In this document: in pieces, positions 7,816 through 16,920 of the stretch
How the letters are laid out: each line of letters begins with the position of its first letter
Numbering within the stretch: the stretch's first letter is position 1
NCBI GenBank assembly: GCA_945888065.1
Contig: CAMCZU010000003.1
Span: 65,560 to 99,245 of the forward strand
Length of the DNA stretch: 33,686 bases
DNA from: Rickettsia typhi
GTDB taxonomy: Bacteria; Pseudomonadota; Alphaproteobacteria; WRAU01; Hepatincolaceae
Reading direction: 5' to 3'
Notes under the pieces: generated by a model
The model's input: the letters and a program-made list of their open reading frames with translations, nothing else
Told to the model about the DNA's origin: nothing
Databases searched by the model: none
Made by a program: the position numbers and the translations under genes

Positions 7816-8562
7816 ATGTTATCAATATTAGAAAGCACTTTTAATCATAAAAGTATTCGTTCGTATCAGCCTAATCGTGTAATACCAATAGATCAATTAA
7901 ATGCAATTTTAAAAGCAATGAATTGTGCACCAACTTCTATTAATGGTCAGGGTTTGAGCATTTTAAATATTGTTGATATGGATTTGAGAAAAAAAATTGC
8001 TGAACTATCGTGGGGTCAAAAGCAAATTGTTGATTGCTCTACTTTTTTAGTGTTTGTTATGGATTTTAACAAAGCAAAAATTGCTTTAGATATACATAAT
8101 GAAGAATTAAAAATTACAGATAGTATTGAATCAATTATGGTTGCATCTGTAGATATTGGGATTGCAATGGGAACTGGAATTGCTGTAGCTGAAAATATGG
8201 GTTTTGGAACTTGCTGTATTGGTGCTGTTAGGAATTCTCCAAAAGAAATGTCAGAGATACTAAATTTACCACAACATTGTTTTGCATTAGTGGGTCTGTG
8301 CTTAGGTTATACACAAGAAAATGATAATACTGAAGTTAAACCAAAAATTTCTTTAAATGGATATGTTTTAAGCAACACATATAATCAAGAAGTTGTAAAA
8401 AATGAAGTTATAAAATACGATGAATTATCAAAAGAAGTTTTTTCTCAAAGAGGAGAAGCTGGTATGAGTTGGTCTAAAAGGGTTAGTAGCTTTTATAATA
8501 GAGTTTACTATCCTGGAGCTTATCCAGAGCTTAAGAATAAAGGATTTAAAATAAACTCTTAG
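7816..8562 (+). CDS. Nitroreductase family flavoprotein, NfsA-like
   Basis: FMN-dependent NAD(P)H oxidoreductase of the nitroreductase fold. The N-terminal phosphate/FMN-binding segment HKSIRSYQPNRVIP, the APTSINGQG loop, the AVENMGFGTCCIGAVRN segment and GLCLGYTQ are the expected landmarks in order. The C-terminal region with a QRGEAGMSWSKR stretch resembles NfsA/FRP-type enzymes. Length 248 aa fits that subfamily. The physiological substrate cannot be read from sequence. A good Shine-Dalgarno (AAGGGG) precedes the ATG. It sits between two hairpins (7727-7777 and 8574-8612), so it is probably a single-gene transcript. Confidence 0.82.
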   Translation: MLSILESTFNHKSIRSYQPNRVIPIDQLNAILKAMNCAPTSINGQGLSILNIVDMDLRKKIAELSWGQKQIVDCSTFLVFVMDFNKAKIALDIHNEELKITDSIESIMVASVDIGIAMGTGIAVAENMGFGTCCIGAVRNSPKEMSEILNLPQHCFALVGLCLGYTQENDNTEVKPKISLNGYVLSNTYNQEVVKNEVIKYDELSKEVFSQRGEAGMSWSKRVSSFYNRVYYPGAYPELKNKGFKINS

Positions 8563-8573
8563 ATTAATATAAT

Positions 8574-8612
8574 AAATAAAACATCTAAAAATTACTTTTA
8601 GATGTTTTATTT
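8574..8612 (+). terminator. Stem-loop terminator after the nitroreductase gene
   Basis: A 17-bp perfect stem (8574-8590 with 8596-8612) and a 5-nt loop; the core is AACATCTAAAA / TTTTAGATGTT. T-rich flanks on both strands suggest a bidirectional terminator; the pseudogene and operon transcript from the right would also end here. Confidence 0.7.
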
Positions 8613-8702
8613 TCCATCTACCAATCTATTAATTTTATTTGTTAAAGTATTTTTAGAATACAAAAAGCATATTACCCTAATGTTTTTTAGAACTACAAAA
8701 AA
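8607..8702 (-). pseudogene. Decayed duplicate of the 3' end of the adjacent PH-domain gene
   Basis: Read on the minus strand, this stretch encodes about 31 residues ending at a TAA. They align with the C-terminus of the neighbouring 8763-9275 protein: SKNTLTNKINRLVDGK here against SKNSLANKINKLVDSS there, plus a matching R-V-(I)-x-F-L before it. The DNA is also visibly similar. Upstream in frame a TAG closes the reading frame and no start is present. It is best read as a remnant of a tandem duplication or of an older paralogue. Confidence 0.65.
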
Positions 8703-8762
8703 AGGTTTTAAAAACAATTGCTAAATTAAGTTAAGAAATATTTTAAATAATAAAAATGTTAT

Positions 8763-9275
8763 TTAAAATATCCCCCTTGAAGAATCTACTAATTTATTTA
8801 TTTTGTTTGCTAAACTATTTTTAGAAGTTAAAAAACGAACTATTCTAAGACTTTGATTTTTTTGATATACATATAAGCTAGAAAAACCTAGAAATCTGTC
8901 TATAATATTTTTTTTAGTTTCTGCATAAACTACATTTTTAATATAAATATTATCATTATAACCGTCAAAAATTTCTATAATATCCTTTTTTAAAATTATT
9001 TTAAAAGATCTGTATCTAAGATAAGTATTAATTATGAAAACTAAATGAATAATTAAACACACAATTAAAGAAAAAATAAATAATTTTTGCTCTGATGTTT
9101 CAATTCCAAATTCTAAAACTTCACTATTAATTAAATTTAAAGAATAATTTATCATAAAAAACACTATTAAAAAAAACAATGTAGAAATAAAAGGTATTAA
9201 TGTAAACATTACTGATAGTTTATAGATTAGAAATGCTTTTTTTGGTTTTTTTATATCAAGTTTTATTTCAGCCAT
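8763..9275 (-). CDS. Membrane protein with a bacterial PH domain (YdbS/DUF304-like)
   Basis: 170-residue protein with two hydrophobic segments at about residues 18-46 and 66-87. A basic LRYRSFKIIL stretch leads into a short beta-rich domain (residues 90-150) of the type found in bPH_2 proteins: IIEIFDGYNDNIYIKNVVYAE split by turns, then RFLGFSSLYVYQ. Such proteins sit in the inner membrane with the PH domain in the cytosol; the function here is unknown. It is last in the ubiE-led minus-strand operon, 30 nt after the nicotinamidase-like gene. A truncated relic of its 3' end lies directly downstream (8607-8702). Confidence 0.65.
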   Translation of the reverse strand: MAEIKLDIKKPKKAFLIYKLSVMFTLIPFISTLFFLIVFFMINYSLNLINSEVLEFGIETSEQKLFIFSLIVCLIIHLVFIINTYLRYRSFKIILKKDIIEIFDGYNDNIYIKNVVYAETKKNIIDRFLGFSSLYVYQKNQSLRIVRFLTSKNSLANKINKLVDSSRGIF

Positions 9276-9305
9276 CTTTTTACAAACTTTGTTATTTTAT
9301 TTTTA

Positions 9306-9938
9306 TTATACTAAATTTAACATATCAATTTTAGTATAACAAATATATTCATTATTTGCAAGAATTTTTATAATATTTGTATTAATTTCTTTGGTTAAAT
9401 TTTTTATAATATCAATTTTATAATTTAATTTTAATAATCCATCAAATGCATATTTACAACAATAATCTGAGGCAACTCCAAAGAGGCTAATATGTGTATT
9501 GCAAGGTGGATTTTCTTTTAAAAAATCAATAATTGTAGCAAATTCAATTTTGTTTGTTCTGTAGTTTATAATTTTATATAAATCATTTTGCAAATGATTG
9601 ATATACGAAAAATTTTCCCATAAATTAAAGTTATCTTTTTTAAGATAGTAAATTTTTGATGTTAAATTGTTTAAAATTTTTTTATCAAGAGCTAAGTCCC
9701 AGTCTTTACTATTGTATTCGCAATGAAAAGGAAACAATTCAGATTCGCTTTGTTTGCTATATGTTTCTTTAAAATGGGTATCATATGTTAAAATAATTTT
9801 ATTAAAATTATTTCCATATTTGTATAAATAGTTATTGGCTTTTATGATTAATTTTTTAGAATTTTTAATATACAAATTTCCTTTTGGATTAATAAAGCTA
9901 TTTTGCATATCTATAATAAACAGAATTTTATTTGTCAT
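9306..9938 (-). CDS. pncA: Nicotinamidase-like cysteine hydrolase (isochorismatase superfamily)
   Basis: Predicted to deamidate nicotinamide to nicotinate, feeding the salvage route continued by pncB and nadE elsewhere in the window. Catalytic triad candidates are Asp10 (FIIDMQNSF), Lys100 or Lys101, and Cys160 (FGVASDYCCKYAFDGL). Metal ligands Asp53, His55 (TYDTHF) and His72 (FPFHC) match the PncA pattern DxH...H. At 210 aa it is typical in length, but residues 110-140 are divergent. It lies 8 nt after the heparinase-like gene and 30 nt before the PH-domain gene. Superfamily is certain; nicotinamide as substrate is inferred from the metal site and from the other NAD genes. Confidence 0.75.
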   Translation of the reverse strand: MTNKILFIIDMQNSFINPKGNLYIKNSKKLIIKANNYLYKYGNNFNKIILTYDTHFKETYSKQSESELFPFHCEYNSKDWDLALDKKILNNLTSKIYYLKKDNFNLWENFSYINHLQNDLYKIINYRTNKIEFATIIDFLKENPPCNTHISLFGVASDYCCKYAFDGLLKLNYKIDIIKNLTKEINTNIIKILANNEYICYTKIDMLNLV

Positions 9939-9946
9939 TTTAATTC

Positions 9947-11542
9947 TTATGTGTTTAAAAAATCTATTTCTGATTTAATAGAGCACAGATTCCATTCATT
10001 TTTAATAATTTTTGCTTGTAAATTAAAAGGTATATCAAATGTATAGCTATAGACACTATTTTTTTCTGAGTATAATGTTTTATGAAATTTTATAGCATTA
10101 TCTGGGGAGTTAAATGAGTATATATTATTTTTAGTTTGTAAGAGGGCAATATGATTATTTTTATAAGTTTCAACACTATTTATAGATGGTGTAAGATGAA
10201 ATCTAAGATATGCATTTTTAATTTTTTTTAGGTTGTTAGCTTTATAAAAGCTTAGTAAATCTTCACCTAAAATATAATTATTTTTTTTGTTTTTTGATAA
10301 ATAAATAATTTTTCTATAAATTAATCCATATTCGTTTGCTTCATAAGATAATTCAATGATTTGCCAATTATCTTCGTCTCTTTTTTGAATGCTAATATTA
10401 TTGTTTTTAGGAACAATGTAGCTATTATTATTTTCTAATTCAAGAATAAGGGTTGAACATTGTAAATTTTCTATAGAATTTTCAAACAATTCAGAAGGTA
10501 TATTAGTAATAATTTTTTCTTTATTTAAGGTTGCTTCAATAGGAAAAAATGTATTGTTTTTACAAAAGTATGAAACAATAATATTATTATCATTGTGTTT
10601 TAAGTTAATATATTTGCTATCTTTTAAATTGTTGTAATTGCTTGAATTTGCAGTGTTATTTAAAGATAGTAAAATGTTTATTTGATCTATATCTGTATCA
10701 TTAGATTTATTAAAAATTGCTAAAGAATTATCTTTATGTTTTAAAACTTTTATAAATAAAGAAATTTTGTCTATATATAAATTTATTATAGATAAATCAT
10801 TGTTTAAATCTTCTTTTAACATATCTTTAATAATTAAAAGATTTTGGAGATACATTAAAGAAGTTGATATATTGTGGCTTATATGCCCTCCATCGTCATA
10901 TATATGTATTTTTAAATGATTATTTAAATCTTTAATTATACTAGAGAGAGACGATCCATTTGTTGTAAATTCAAGTAGCAATATGGTTTTAAAAAAAATA
11001 ATTATATTATCTTGTAAATATAATTTGTAAAACTTTTTATGATAAGAATTCATTAAATATTCAATTTCTTTTTTTATATTAAGAAGTAATTTGTTAAGAA
11101 AAATATTGTTATTAAAATTTGTTAAAAATTTATAAGAAATTATTATATTAAAAACTCTTTCTGAAATAGTTGACAAATCATTTAAAGAATAAGATGAATT
11201 ATTATATTGTAGCCAAAAATTTAGTAATTGATAAGATTTTTCATAACTTTGATTAGTGTTAATATTTTTTAAATCTACAAGCCAAAAAAAATTATAAAAA
11301 TAATAATTAGCTACAGAATATTTTTGATTAAAATGATTAAAAGAATAAATTTTATTATGGTAATGAAATTGATTGTATAAAATATCGTATCCTTTATTGT
11401 GAATTTGATTTAGTAGTTTAAAATGATAGCTAATATTTAATATTTGATTAAGATTTTTTATATTAATTTTATAAGAAAAAAAATTTATTTTTAGTCTTAT
11501 ATTAATAAATAAAATCAATATTTTTGATATAAATAATTTCAT
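9947..11542 (-). CDS. Heparinase II/III family protein
   Basis: 531 aa. The helical N-terminal half has the NFFWLVDLK landmark and the family motif [13 protein letters not shown] near residue 220. The C-terminal half is the beta-sandwich domain ([24 protein letters not shown], then [15 protein letters not shown]). Alphaproteobacterial members of this family are widespread and poorly characterised. In them the strand usually reads FHLHP; here the second His appears to be Thr. No signal peptide is clear, although the N-terminus is hydrophobic and basic. Its ATG overlaps the TGA stop of dut by 4 nt (ATGA), so translation is probably coupled. Substrate is unknown; a polysaccharide lyase role should not be assumed. 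Confidence 0.7.
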   Translation of the reverse strand: MKLFISKILILFINIRLKINFFSYKINIKNLNQILNISYHFKLLNQIHNKGYDILYNQFHYHNKIYSFNHFNQKYSVANYYFYNFFWLVDLKNINTNQSYEKSYQLLNFWLQYNNSSYSLNDLSTISERVFNIIISYKFLTNFNNNIFLNKLLLNIKKEIEYLMNSYHKKFYKLYLQDNIIIFFKTILLLEFTTNGSSLSSIIKDLNNHLKIHIYDDGGHISHNISTSLMYLQNLLIIKDMLKEDLNNDLSIINLYIDKISLFIKVLKHKDNSLAIFNKSNDTDIDQINILLSLNNTANSSNYNNLKDSKYINLKHNDNNIIVSYFCKNNTFFPIEATLNKEKIITNIPSELFENSIENLQCSTLILELENNNSYIVPKNNNISIQKRDEDNWQIIELSYEANEYGLIYRKIIYLSKNKKNNYILGEDLLSFYKANNLKKIKNAYLRFHLTPSINSVETYKNNHIALLQTKNNIYSFNSPDNAIKFHKTLYSEKNSVYSYTFDIPFNLQAKIIKNEWNLCSIKSEIDFLNT

Positions 11543-11991
11543 TTCCCACTTGAACCAAAACCATTATTATTCCTATTTGTAGTGCTAATTTCATTAAAAC
11601 TTAAGATAAAATTAGATTTAACAATAGGGCTTATAATAAGCTGAGCGATTCTATCTTTGTTATTAATGATAAAATCTTCATCTCCTAAATTAATTAAGAT
11701 AATTTTAAGTTCTCCTCTATAATCACTATCAATAGTTCCTGGGCTATTTAATACTGTAATTCCATTTTTTAATGAAATACCAGATCTTGGTCGTATTTGA
11801 GCTTCAAAAAATTGAGGTAGTTCAATGCAAAGATTAGTAGGTATTAATGTTCTTTGAAGTGGTTTTAAAATTATTGGGTGTGGTAAAATTGCGTTTAAAT
11901 CTGCTCCCACACTTCCATCTGTAGCATATTGAGGTATAATATAATCAATATCTTGATTAAAAGGTTTAATAACTATATTAATAATACTCAT
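11539..11991 (-). CDS. dut: dUTP diphosphatase
   Basis: Hydrolyses dUTP to dUMP and pyrophosphate, limiting uracil incorporation and feeding ThyX. All five trimeric dUTPase motifs are visible: [15 protein letters not shown], the catalytic-Asp and uracil-pocket segment [19 protein letters not shown], and the C-terminal flexible arm NGFGSSG. Length 150 aa is standard. It is one of the few genes here ending in TGA, which shows TGA is a stop in this genome. It follows ubiB by 12 nt. In many Alphaproteobacteria coaBC lies between ubiB and dut; it is absent here. Confidence 0.96.
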   Translation of the reverse strand: MSIINIVIKPFNQDIDYIIPQYATDGSVGADLNAILPHPIILKPLQRTLIPTNLCIELPQFFEAQIRPRSGISLKNGITVLNSPGTIDSDYRGELKIILINLGDEDFIINNKDRIAQLIISPIVKSNFILSFNEISTTNRNNNGFGSSGK

Positions 11992-12003
11992 TTTGTAATA
12001 TCT

Positions 12004-13452
12004 TTAAAAAATTATTATGGATAATAAAAATACTATTATAATACATAACAATAAATTAATAAATATTAATTTATTGTGGTATTTGTTTTTATTGTAAGTA
12101 GATACAACATTTAAAATATCATTTTTTACACTATCTAAGATGTTAGATGTTTTATATTGCAAATAAGAATTGATGTTTTGTGTAGATGGTGCGTTTTTAT
12201 TTAAAATGTTTTTACACAAAACCCAAATATTTTCTTTTGGAGATAAAATTTTACATATATTTTCAAAATAAAGTAAGTTTTTTTGTAAAATTAATAAATC
12301 TTCTTGAATTTCCATTTCAAACATAGACGATATAGAAAATAATTGTTGCAACAATTCCCCTAATTTTACTTCTTCTTGGGGTAAATTAAAAATTTTTTCT
12401 ACAATGCTTCTACAAGCTAGGGAGAAATCTTCAACTTTATATTTTTTAGAAATCCAACCTGCATCAAAATGAATTTGTGATGCGAGATCATAGTTTTTAT
12501 TTAAAAATGCTAAAAAAACCTCTTTAATGTAAAATTTAAGCTTATTATTAAGTTTTCCTATAATACCAAAATCAATAAAAGCAATTTTTCCGTTTGGTAA
12601 AACAAAAATATTGCCACTATGAATGTCTCCGTGAAAAAAACCATCTCTGAGTGTTTGATGAAAAAAAATTTCACTAAATCTTTTTGTTATATCTAAAAGA
12701 TTAAAATTATTATCTTTTAAAGTTTGTATATCATCAATTTTAATACCATTAATCCATTCTTGAGTCAAAATATGTTGGTTTGTATATTGCCAGTAAATTT
12801 TAGGAATATATATATGTGAATTATGTTTAAAATTTTCTGACATTTTTTCTGCAGCAGCACTTTCTAATCTAAGATCTAATTCAAAGCTAATTTGGTATTT
12901 TAAATGTTCTATTAATTTTGTTATTTTAGATGTTTTTGCTCTATAAGATATAAATTCTAAAATTTTAAAAATCACACTTAAAATTGCTAAATCATTTTTA
13001 ATAATTGATATAGATTTTGGTTTGATAATTTTAATAGCAACGGGTGAATTATTAAGATTAGCCTTGAATACCAAAGCAATAGATGCTGAACCTACAGATT
13101 TTGGAGATATATTAGTAAAAATATTATTAATATCTTCATTAAAATTTTTATAAAAAAGTTTTTTTAATATATTAAATGAAGAAGATTTGTTTGAATCTTT
13201 TAATAATTGAAGTTCTTGTATAAAAATTTTACTTAAAATATCAACTCTAGTGGATAGTAGTTGTCCTAATTTTATAAATAAAGGTCCTGCATTTTCAAAA
13301 AACTTTTTTAAACGTTTTGCTTGGGATTTAGATTGGGGATTATAAAGAATCTTGAAAATAAAAAATAAGGGATGATTTATCATTCCTAGTAAAAAAAAGC
13401 AGTTATATCTAAAAAAAAGATAAATTAATTTCAAAATACGAAATATAAACAT
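12004..13452 (-). CDS. ubiB: UbiB family atypical kinase/ATPase for ubiquinone biosynthesis
   Basis: Membrane-bound protein-kinase-like ATPase of the ABC1/ADCK family needed for ubiquinone synthesis. The family KxGQ motif is present (FIKLGQLLSTR), as are the Ala/Lys nucleotide-binding strand (VAIKIIKP), the QEWINGIKI hinge, the catalytic HGDIHSGNIF and the metal-binding DFG (AFIDFGIIG). A C-terminal hydrophobic segment (about residues 463-482) is the expected membrane anchor. The 482-residue length is normal for alphaproteobacterial forms. Its start directly abuts the ubiE stop, so the two are translationally linked. Confidence 0.95.
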   Translation of the reverse strand: MFIFRILKLIYLFFRYNCFFLLGMINHPLFFIFKILYNPQSKSQAKRLKKFFENAGPLFIKLGQLLSTRVDILSKIFIQELQLLKDSNKSSSFNILKKLFYKNFNEDINNIFTNISPKSVGSASIALVFKANLNNSPVAIKIIKPKSISIIKNDLAILSVIFKILEFISYRAKTSKITKLIEHLKYQISFELDLRLESAAAEKMSENFKHNSHIYIPKIYWQYTNQHILTQEWINGIKIDDIQTLKDNNFNLLDITKRFSEIFFHQTLRDGFFHGDIHSGNIFVLPNGKIAFIDFGIIGKLNNKLKFYIKEVFLAFLNKNYDLASQIHFDAGWISKKYKVEDFSLACRSIVEKIFNLPQEEVKLGELLQQLFSISSMFEMEIQEDLLILQKNLLYFENICKILSPKENIWVLCKNILNKNAPSTQNINSYLQYKTSNILDSVKNDILNVVSTYNKNKYHNKLIFINLLLCIIIVFLLSIIIF

Positions 13453-14196
13453 TTATTTATCGCCGTAATGAATAGTTGCAATTCCATTTAAAATGTTTTT
13501 GTATTTTACATTTTTAAATCCTGCATTTTCTATCATTGTTTTAAATTCTTCTTGAGAAGGGAATTTATTAATACTTTCTACTAAATATTGATATGCCTCT
13601 TGATTGTTTGCTATATATTTACCTATTTGTGGAATAATATGAAATGACCAAAATTCGTATAAAGAAGATAACAATTCGTTTTTAACATGAGAAAATTCAA
13701 GGCAAAAAAATTTACCATTTGGTTTTAATACACGATAAGCTTCCTTTAGAGCTTGGTTTATATCTGTAACATTTCTAATACAAAAAGATATAGCATATTT
13801 GGTTAAAAAAGAATCTGTTAGTGGTAATTGTTGAGCATCACCTTGTATAAAATTAATAGAGGAAGTATAGCCGTTATTAAGAGCTTTATTTTTTCCAATA
13901 GAAAGCATATTTTCATTGATATCTATACAATAAATATTAGAACATTTTTTAGCAAGCCCTATAGAAATATCACCAGTGCCACCACCTATGTCTCCAATTA
14001 TATCTTCTGCTTTAGGATCTATTAAATTAACAAATGATTTTTTCCATAAGCGATGGCTACCTAAACTCATTAAATCGTTCATTAAATCATAATGATTTGC
14101 TACGTTGTCAAAAACCTCTTTTACTAATTTTACCTTTTCATTTATTTTTATTTTTTTAAATCCAAAATCAGTAAAAAAATTATCATCATTATTCAT
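13453..14196 (-). CDS. ubiE: Demethylmenaquinone/2-polyprenyl-benzoquinol C-methyltransferase
   Basis: SAM-dependent C-methylation in ubiquinone (and menaquinone) synthesis. The motif VFDNVANHYDLMNDLMSLGSHRLWKK (seen here in pieces from residue 28) is diagnostic of UbiE/COQ5. The SAM-binding GDIGGGTGDIS loop, CIDINENML and FCIRNVTD segments follow. Length 247 aa is typical. It is the first gene of a six-gene minus-strand run (ubiE, ubiB, dut, heparinase-like, nicotinamidase-like, PH-domain), all with gaps of 30 nt or less, and has a good promoter upstream. It is divergent from mutM across 101 nt. Confidence 0.96.
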   Translation of the reverse strand: MNNDDNFFTDFGFKKIKINEKVKLVKEVFDNVANHYDLMNDLMSLGSHRLWKKSFVNLIDPKAEDIIGDIGGGTGDISIGLAKKCSNIYCIDINENMLSIGKNKALNNGYTSSINFIQGDAQQLPLTDSFLTKYAISFCIRNVTDINQALKEAYRVLKPNGKFFCLEFSHVKNELLSSLYEFWSFHIIPQIGKYIANNQEAYQYLVESINKFPSQEEFKTMIENAGFKNVKYKNILNGIATIHYGDK

Positions 14197-14240
14197 AGGT
14201 AGATTCTTTTGTTATATTAATAAAAATTAGGTAAGATTAT

Positions 14241-14268
14241 ATTATATATGTAAGTATATAAATATCAA
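14241..14268 (-). promoter_or_regulatory. Predicted promoter of the ubiE operon
   Basis: Minus strand TTGATA (14268-14263), 16 nt, TATAAT (14246-14241), about 45 nt before the ubiE ATG. No equally clear plus-strand promoter for mutM is visible in this gap. Confidence 0.5.
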
Positions 14269-14297
14269 AATTAATTATAAATAATAAGTTAAAGAAA

Positions 14298-15116
14298 ATG
14301 CCAGAGTTGCCAGAAGTTGAGAATGTTTGTATTTCTATAAAAAAATCTCAAAATTTACTAATTAAAGATGTATATTATTCAGGAAAAAAATTAAAAAATT
14401 TATTTGATATAAAAGATTTAGAATTATTAATTAATAATAAAATTCGTAAAATTTATCGTAAAGGTAAATATATTATTTTTCAATTAGATAATAATTTATA
14501 TATAGTATCACACTTGGGTATGAGCGGGGTGTTTTTGCTAAATAATGAAAGAAGTTTAAGCAAACACGATCATATTGTAATTTATTTTGAAAATAATTTA
14601 ATTCTAAAGTTTAATGATATTCGTAGATTTGGGATGTTTCAAATTGTAAATAATATTAAATTTAGTCAGTTAAAATTTTTAAATAACTTGGGTATTGATG
14701 CCTTAGATTCCAACTTTAATGAAGTTTATTTATATGAAAAATTAAAAAATATTAATGCTAATATTAAGCATACTTTATTAAATCAAACTTTAGTTGCTGG
14801 TATTGGTAATATTTATGCATCAGAATCTTTATTTAAAGCACAAATATCTCCACTCTGTAGTGCAAAAAAATTATCTAAAATACAAACAAAAGAATTGGTG
14901 TATTGGATTAAATTTATTTTAAATCAGTCTATTAATAATGGCGGATCTACATTAAGAGATTATAAAAAAAGTGATGGGAGCATTGGAAATTTTCAAAACT
15001 TATTTTCTGTATATCAAAAACAAGGTGTTCCTTGTGTAAATAATTGTGGATGTTTAATTGTAAAAATTATGCAAAATCAACGTTCAACTTTTTATTGTCC
15101 AGATTGCCAAAAATAA
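14298..15116 (+). CDS. mutM: Formamidopyrimidine-DNA glycosylase
   Basis: Base-excision repair of 8-oxoguanine and formamidopyrimidines with AP-lyase activity. The mature N-terminus PELPEVE carries the catalytic Pro and Glu; the conserved Lys lies in YRKGKYIIFQL; the helix-two-turn-helix has GIGNIYASE. The C-terminal zinc finger has four cysteines (C...C, then FYCPDCQ at the end), with one extra residue in the first pair (CVNNC) compared with the usual CxxC. Length 272 aa matches the family. It is divergent from ubiE and 102 nt before rpsT, an arrangement common near dnaA in Alphaproteobacteria. Confidence 0.95.
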   Translation: MPELPEVENVCISIKKSQNLLIKDVYYSGKKLKNLFDIKDLELLINNKIRKIYRKGKYIIFQLDNNLYIVSHLGMSGVFLLNNERSLSKHDHIVIYFENNLILKFNDIRRFGMFQIVNNIKFSQLKFLNNLGIDALDSNFNEVYLYEKLKNINANIKHTLLNQTLVAGIGNIYASESLFKAQISPLCSAKKLSKIQTKELVYWIKFILNQSINNGGSTLRDYKKSDGSIGNFQNLFSVYQKQGVPCVNNCGCLIVKIMQNQRSTFYCPDCQK

Positions 15117-15218
15117 AATTGAAATTTTAAAATAATTAAAATATAATATTTTGCTTGACTTAAATAGGTTATATGTTTTAATTACTATATGCAATATATG
15201 TTATATTAAAGGAGTATT

Positions 15219-15482
15219 ATGGCAAATATACAAAGTGCTAAAAAAAGAAATCGTCAAAGTATTAAAAAAACAATTGCAAATAAGTCTTCAATGAATGAAG
15301 TGAGAACCTTTGTTAGAAAGCTAGAAGACAATATTCAGCAAGGTAAAAAAGAAGATGCAGTTAAATCATTTTCTAAGGTGCAATCTTTAATAGCTAAAGT
15401 TGGACAAAAAGGTATTATACATAAAAATACAGCTAGTAGAAAAATTGCAAGATTATTTTCTAAGGTAAAAGCTTTATCTTAG
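15219..15482 (+). CDS. rpsT: 30S ribosomal protein S20
   Basis: Small-subunit protein binding 16S rRNA. The 87-residue, Lys/Arg-rich sequence starts MANIQSAKKRNRQS and continues with the helical bundle ending in KNTASRKIARLFSKVKAL, a full-length S20. A strong Shine-Dalgarno (AAAGGAG) is well spaced from the ATG. A -35-like TTGACT lies at 15155-15160, but its -10 partner is not clear. dnaA begins 7 nt after its stop, so dnaA is probably expressed from the rpsT transcript. Confidence 0.97.
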   Translation: MANIQSAKKRNRQSIKKTIANKSSMNEVRTFVRKLEDNIQQGKKEDAVKSFSKVQSLIAKVGQKGIIHKNTASRKIARLFSKVKALS

Positions 15483-15489
15483 TTGCAAA

Positions 15490-16869
15490 ATGTCAAACCA
15501 AAATGTAGTTTTTGAAGAAAATTTTGATTGGGATAGGTTATTATCTGTTATAAAAAATAACATTGATGATTTATCTTTTGATAGTTGGATAAGGCAATTA
15601 AGGTTTCATAAAGTAGAATCTAATATCTTATTTTTGTATGCCCCATCTGTTTTTATTAAAAATTGGGTTATGACAAATTTTAAAGAAGTGTTTATTCAGG
15701 CTTTTGTTGTATGTTATCCGAATATTAAATCTTTAGAAATTAGTGTAGATAGCTTTAATTCAGATCAATTGTTAAATCCTTTAGCAAATGCACAAGAAAT
15801 TTTTAGTGCAAATATAGATGAAGATATAAATATAGCAAATACTTTTGAATTTAAACTTAATCCTGAGTATACATTTGAAAACTTTGTAGTAGATAAGTCT
15901 AATGAATTTGCATATACAGCTGCACATAGAGTAGCTTGTGATAATATAGTTAATTTTAATCCTTTATTTATTTATGGAGGTGTTGGGTTAGGTAAAACTC
16001 ATTTAATGCACTCTATAGCTTGGGAAATTATTAATAAAAAACTCAATCGTAAATTCTTATATCTTACAGCTGAAAAGTTTGCAGTTTTGTATGTGATGGC
16101 ATTAAGAGAAAAAAATATAATGTCTTTTAAAGAAATGTTTAGAAGCACAGATATTTTAATGATTGATGATTTTCAGTTTATTGGTGGCAAAGAGCAAACT
16201 CAAGAAGAATTTTTTCACACATTTAATTCTTTGATTTCTCAAGGTAAACAAATTATTTTAACAGCAGATAAATCTCCTTTAGATTTAGATAAAATAGAAG
16301 CAAGAATAGTATCAAGATTACAAGCAGGACTTCCTGTGAGTATTAATTCAACAACTTATGAATTAAGGCTTGGTATTTTAGAATCTAAAGCAAAAAATCT
16401 TAACATAAAAATTCCAAAAGATGTTTTAGATTTTTTAGCTCATACTATTACATCTAATGTGCGTGAGCTTGAGGGTGCATTAAAGAGAGTTATTTCTTAT
16501 CATAGAATTATGAATGTTAAAATAGATCTTAATATGGCTATGAATGTTTTAGAAGATGTAGTTAAGTTTGTAAACAAAACTATTAGTATTGATTTAATTC
16601 AAAAAAAGGTTGCAGAGCATTATTCTATTAAATTGGCAGATATGTCTTCTATTAAAAAAGATAAAATGACATCTCAAGCAAGGCATATTGCAATGTATTT
16701 AGCCAAAAAACTTACAAAATCATCTCTTCCTGAAATAGGTAAAAAATTTGGTGGTCGTGATCATACAACTGTGATTTATTCTGTAAATAAAATAGAAGAC
16801 AAATTAAAAAATGATATATATTTACAAAGTGATATTAAATTATTAATAAATATTTTACAAAAAAATTAA
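15490..16869 (+). CDS. dnaA: Chromosomal replication initiator protein DnaA
   Basis: AAA+ ATPase that binds DnaA boxes and opens oriC. Domain I covers roughly residues 11-85 (WDRLLSVIKNNID, SWIRQL). A short linker follows, then the AAA+ domain with Walker A GGVGLGKTH (163-171), Walker B ILMIDDFQF and sensor region EARIVSRLQAGL. Domain IV has the DnaA signature GGRDHTTVIYSVNKI. Length 459 aa is standard. No Shine-Dalgarno precedes the ATG 7 nt after rpsT, so translation may be coupled. dnaN, recF and gyrB follow in the classical order. No cluster of DnaA boxes was found in the flanking gaps. Confidence 0.97.
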   Translation: MSNQNVVFEENFDWDRLLSVIKNNIDDLSFDSWIRQLRFHKVESNILFLYAPSVFIKNWVMTNFKEVFIQAFVVCYPNIKSLEISVDSFNSDQLLNPLANAQEIFSANIDEDINIANTFEFKLNPEYTFENFVVDKSNEFAYTAAHRVACDNIVNFNPLFIYGGVGLGKTHLMHSIAWEIINKKLNRKFLYLTAEKFAVLYVMALREKNIMSFKEMFRSTDILMIDDFQFIGGKEQTQEEFFHTFNSLISQGKQIILTADKSPLDLDKIEARIVSRLQAGLPVSINSTTYELRLGILESKAKNLNIKIPKDVLDFLAHTITSNVRELEGALKRVISYHRIMNVKIDLNMAMNVLEDVVKFVNKTISIDLIQKKVAEHYSIKLADMSSIKKDKMTSQARHIAMYLAKKLTKSSLPEIGKKFGGRDHTTVIYSVNKIEDKLKNDIYLQSDIKLLINILQKN

Positions 16870-16920
16870 ACTCTATTACAATTGCTAATAATATATATAA
16901 ATTAAGGACATATAAATAAA

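Noticed and set aside
11539-11541. Possible reassignment of TGA to Trp, as in some reduced genomes
   Set aside because: dut and kdsD end naturally at TGA with family-typical C-termini, and Trp is encoded by TGG throughout.
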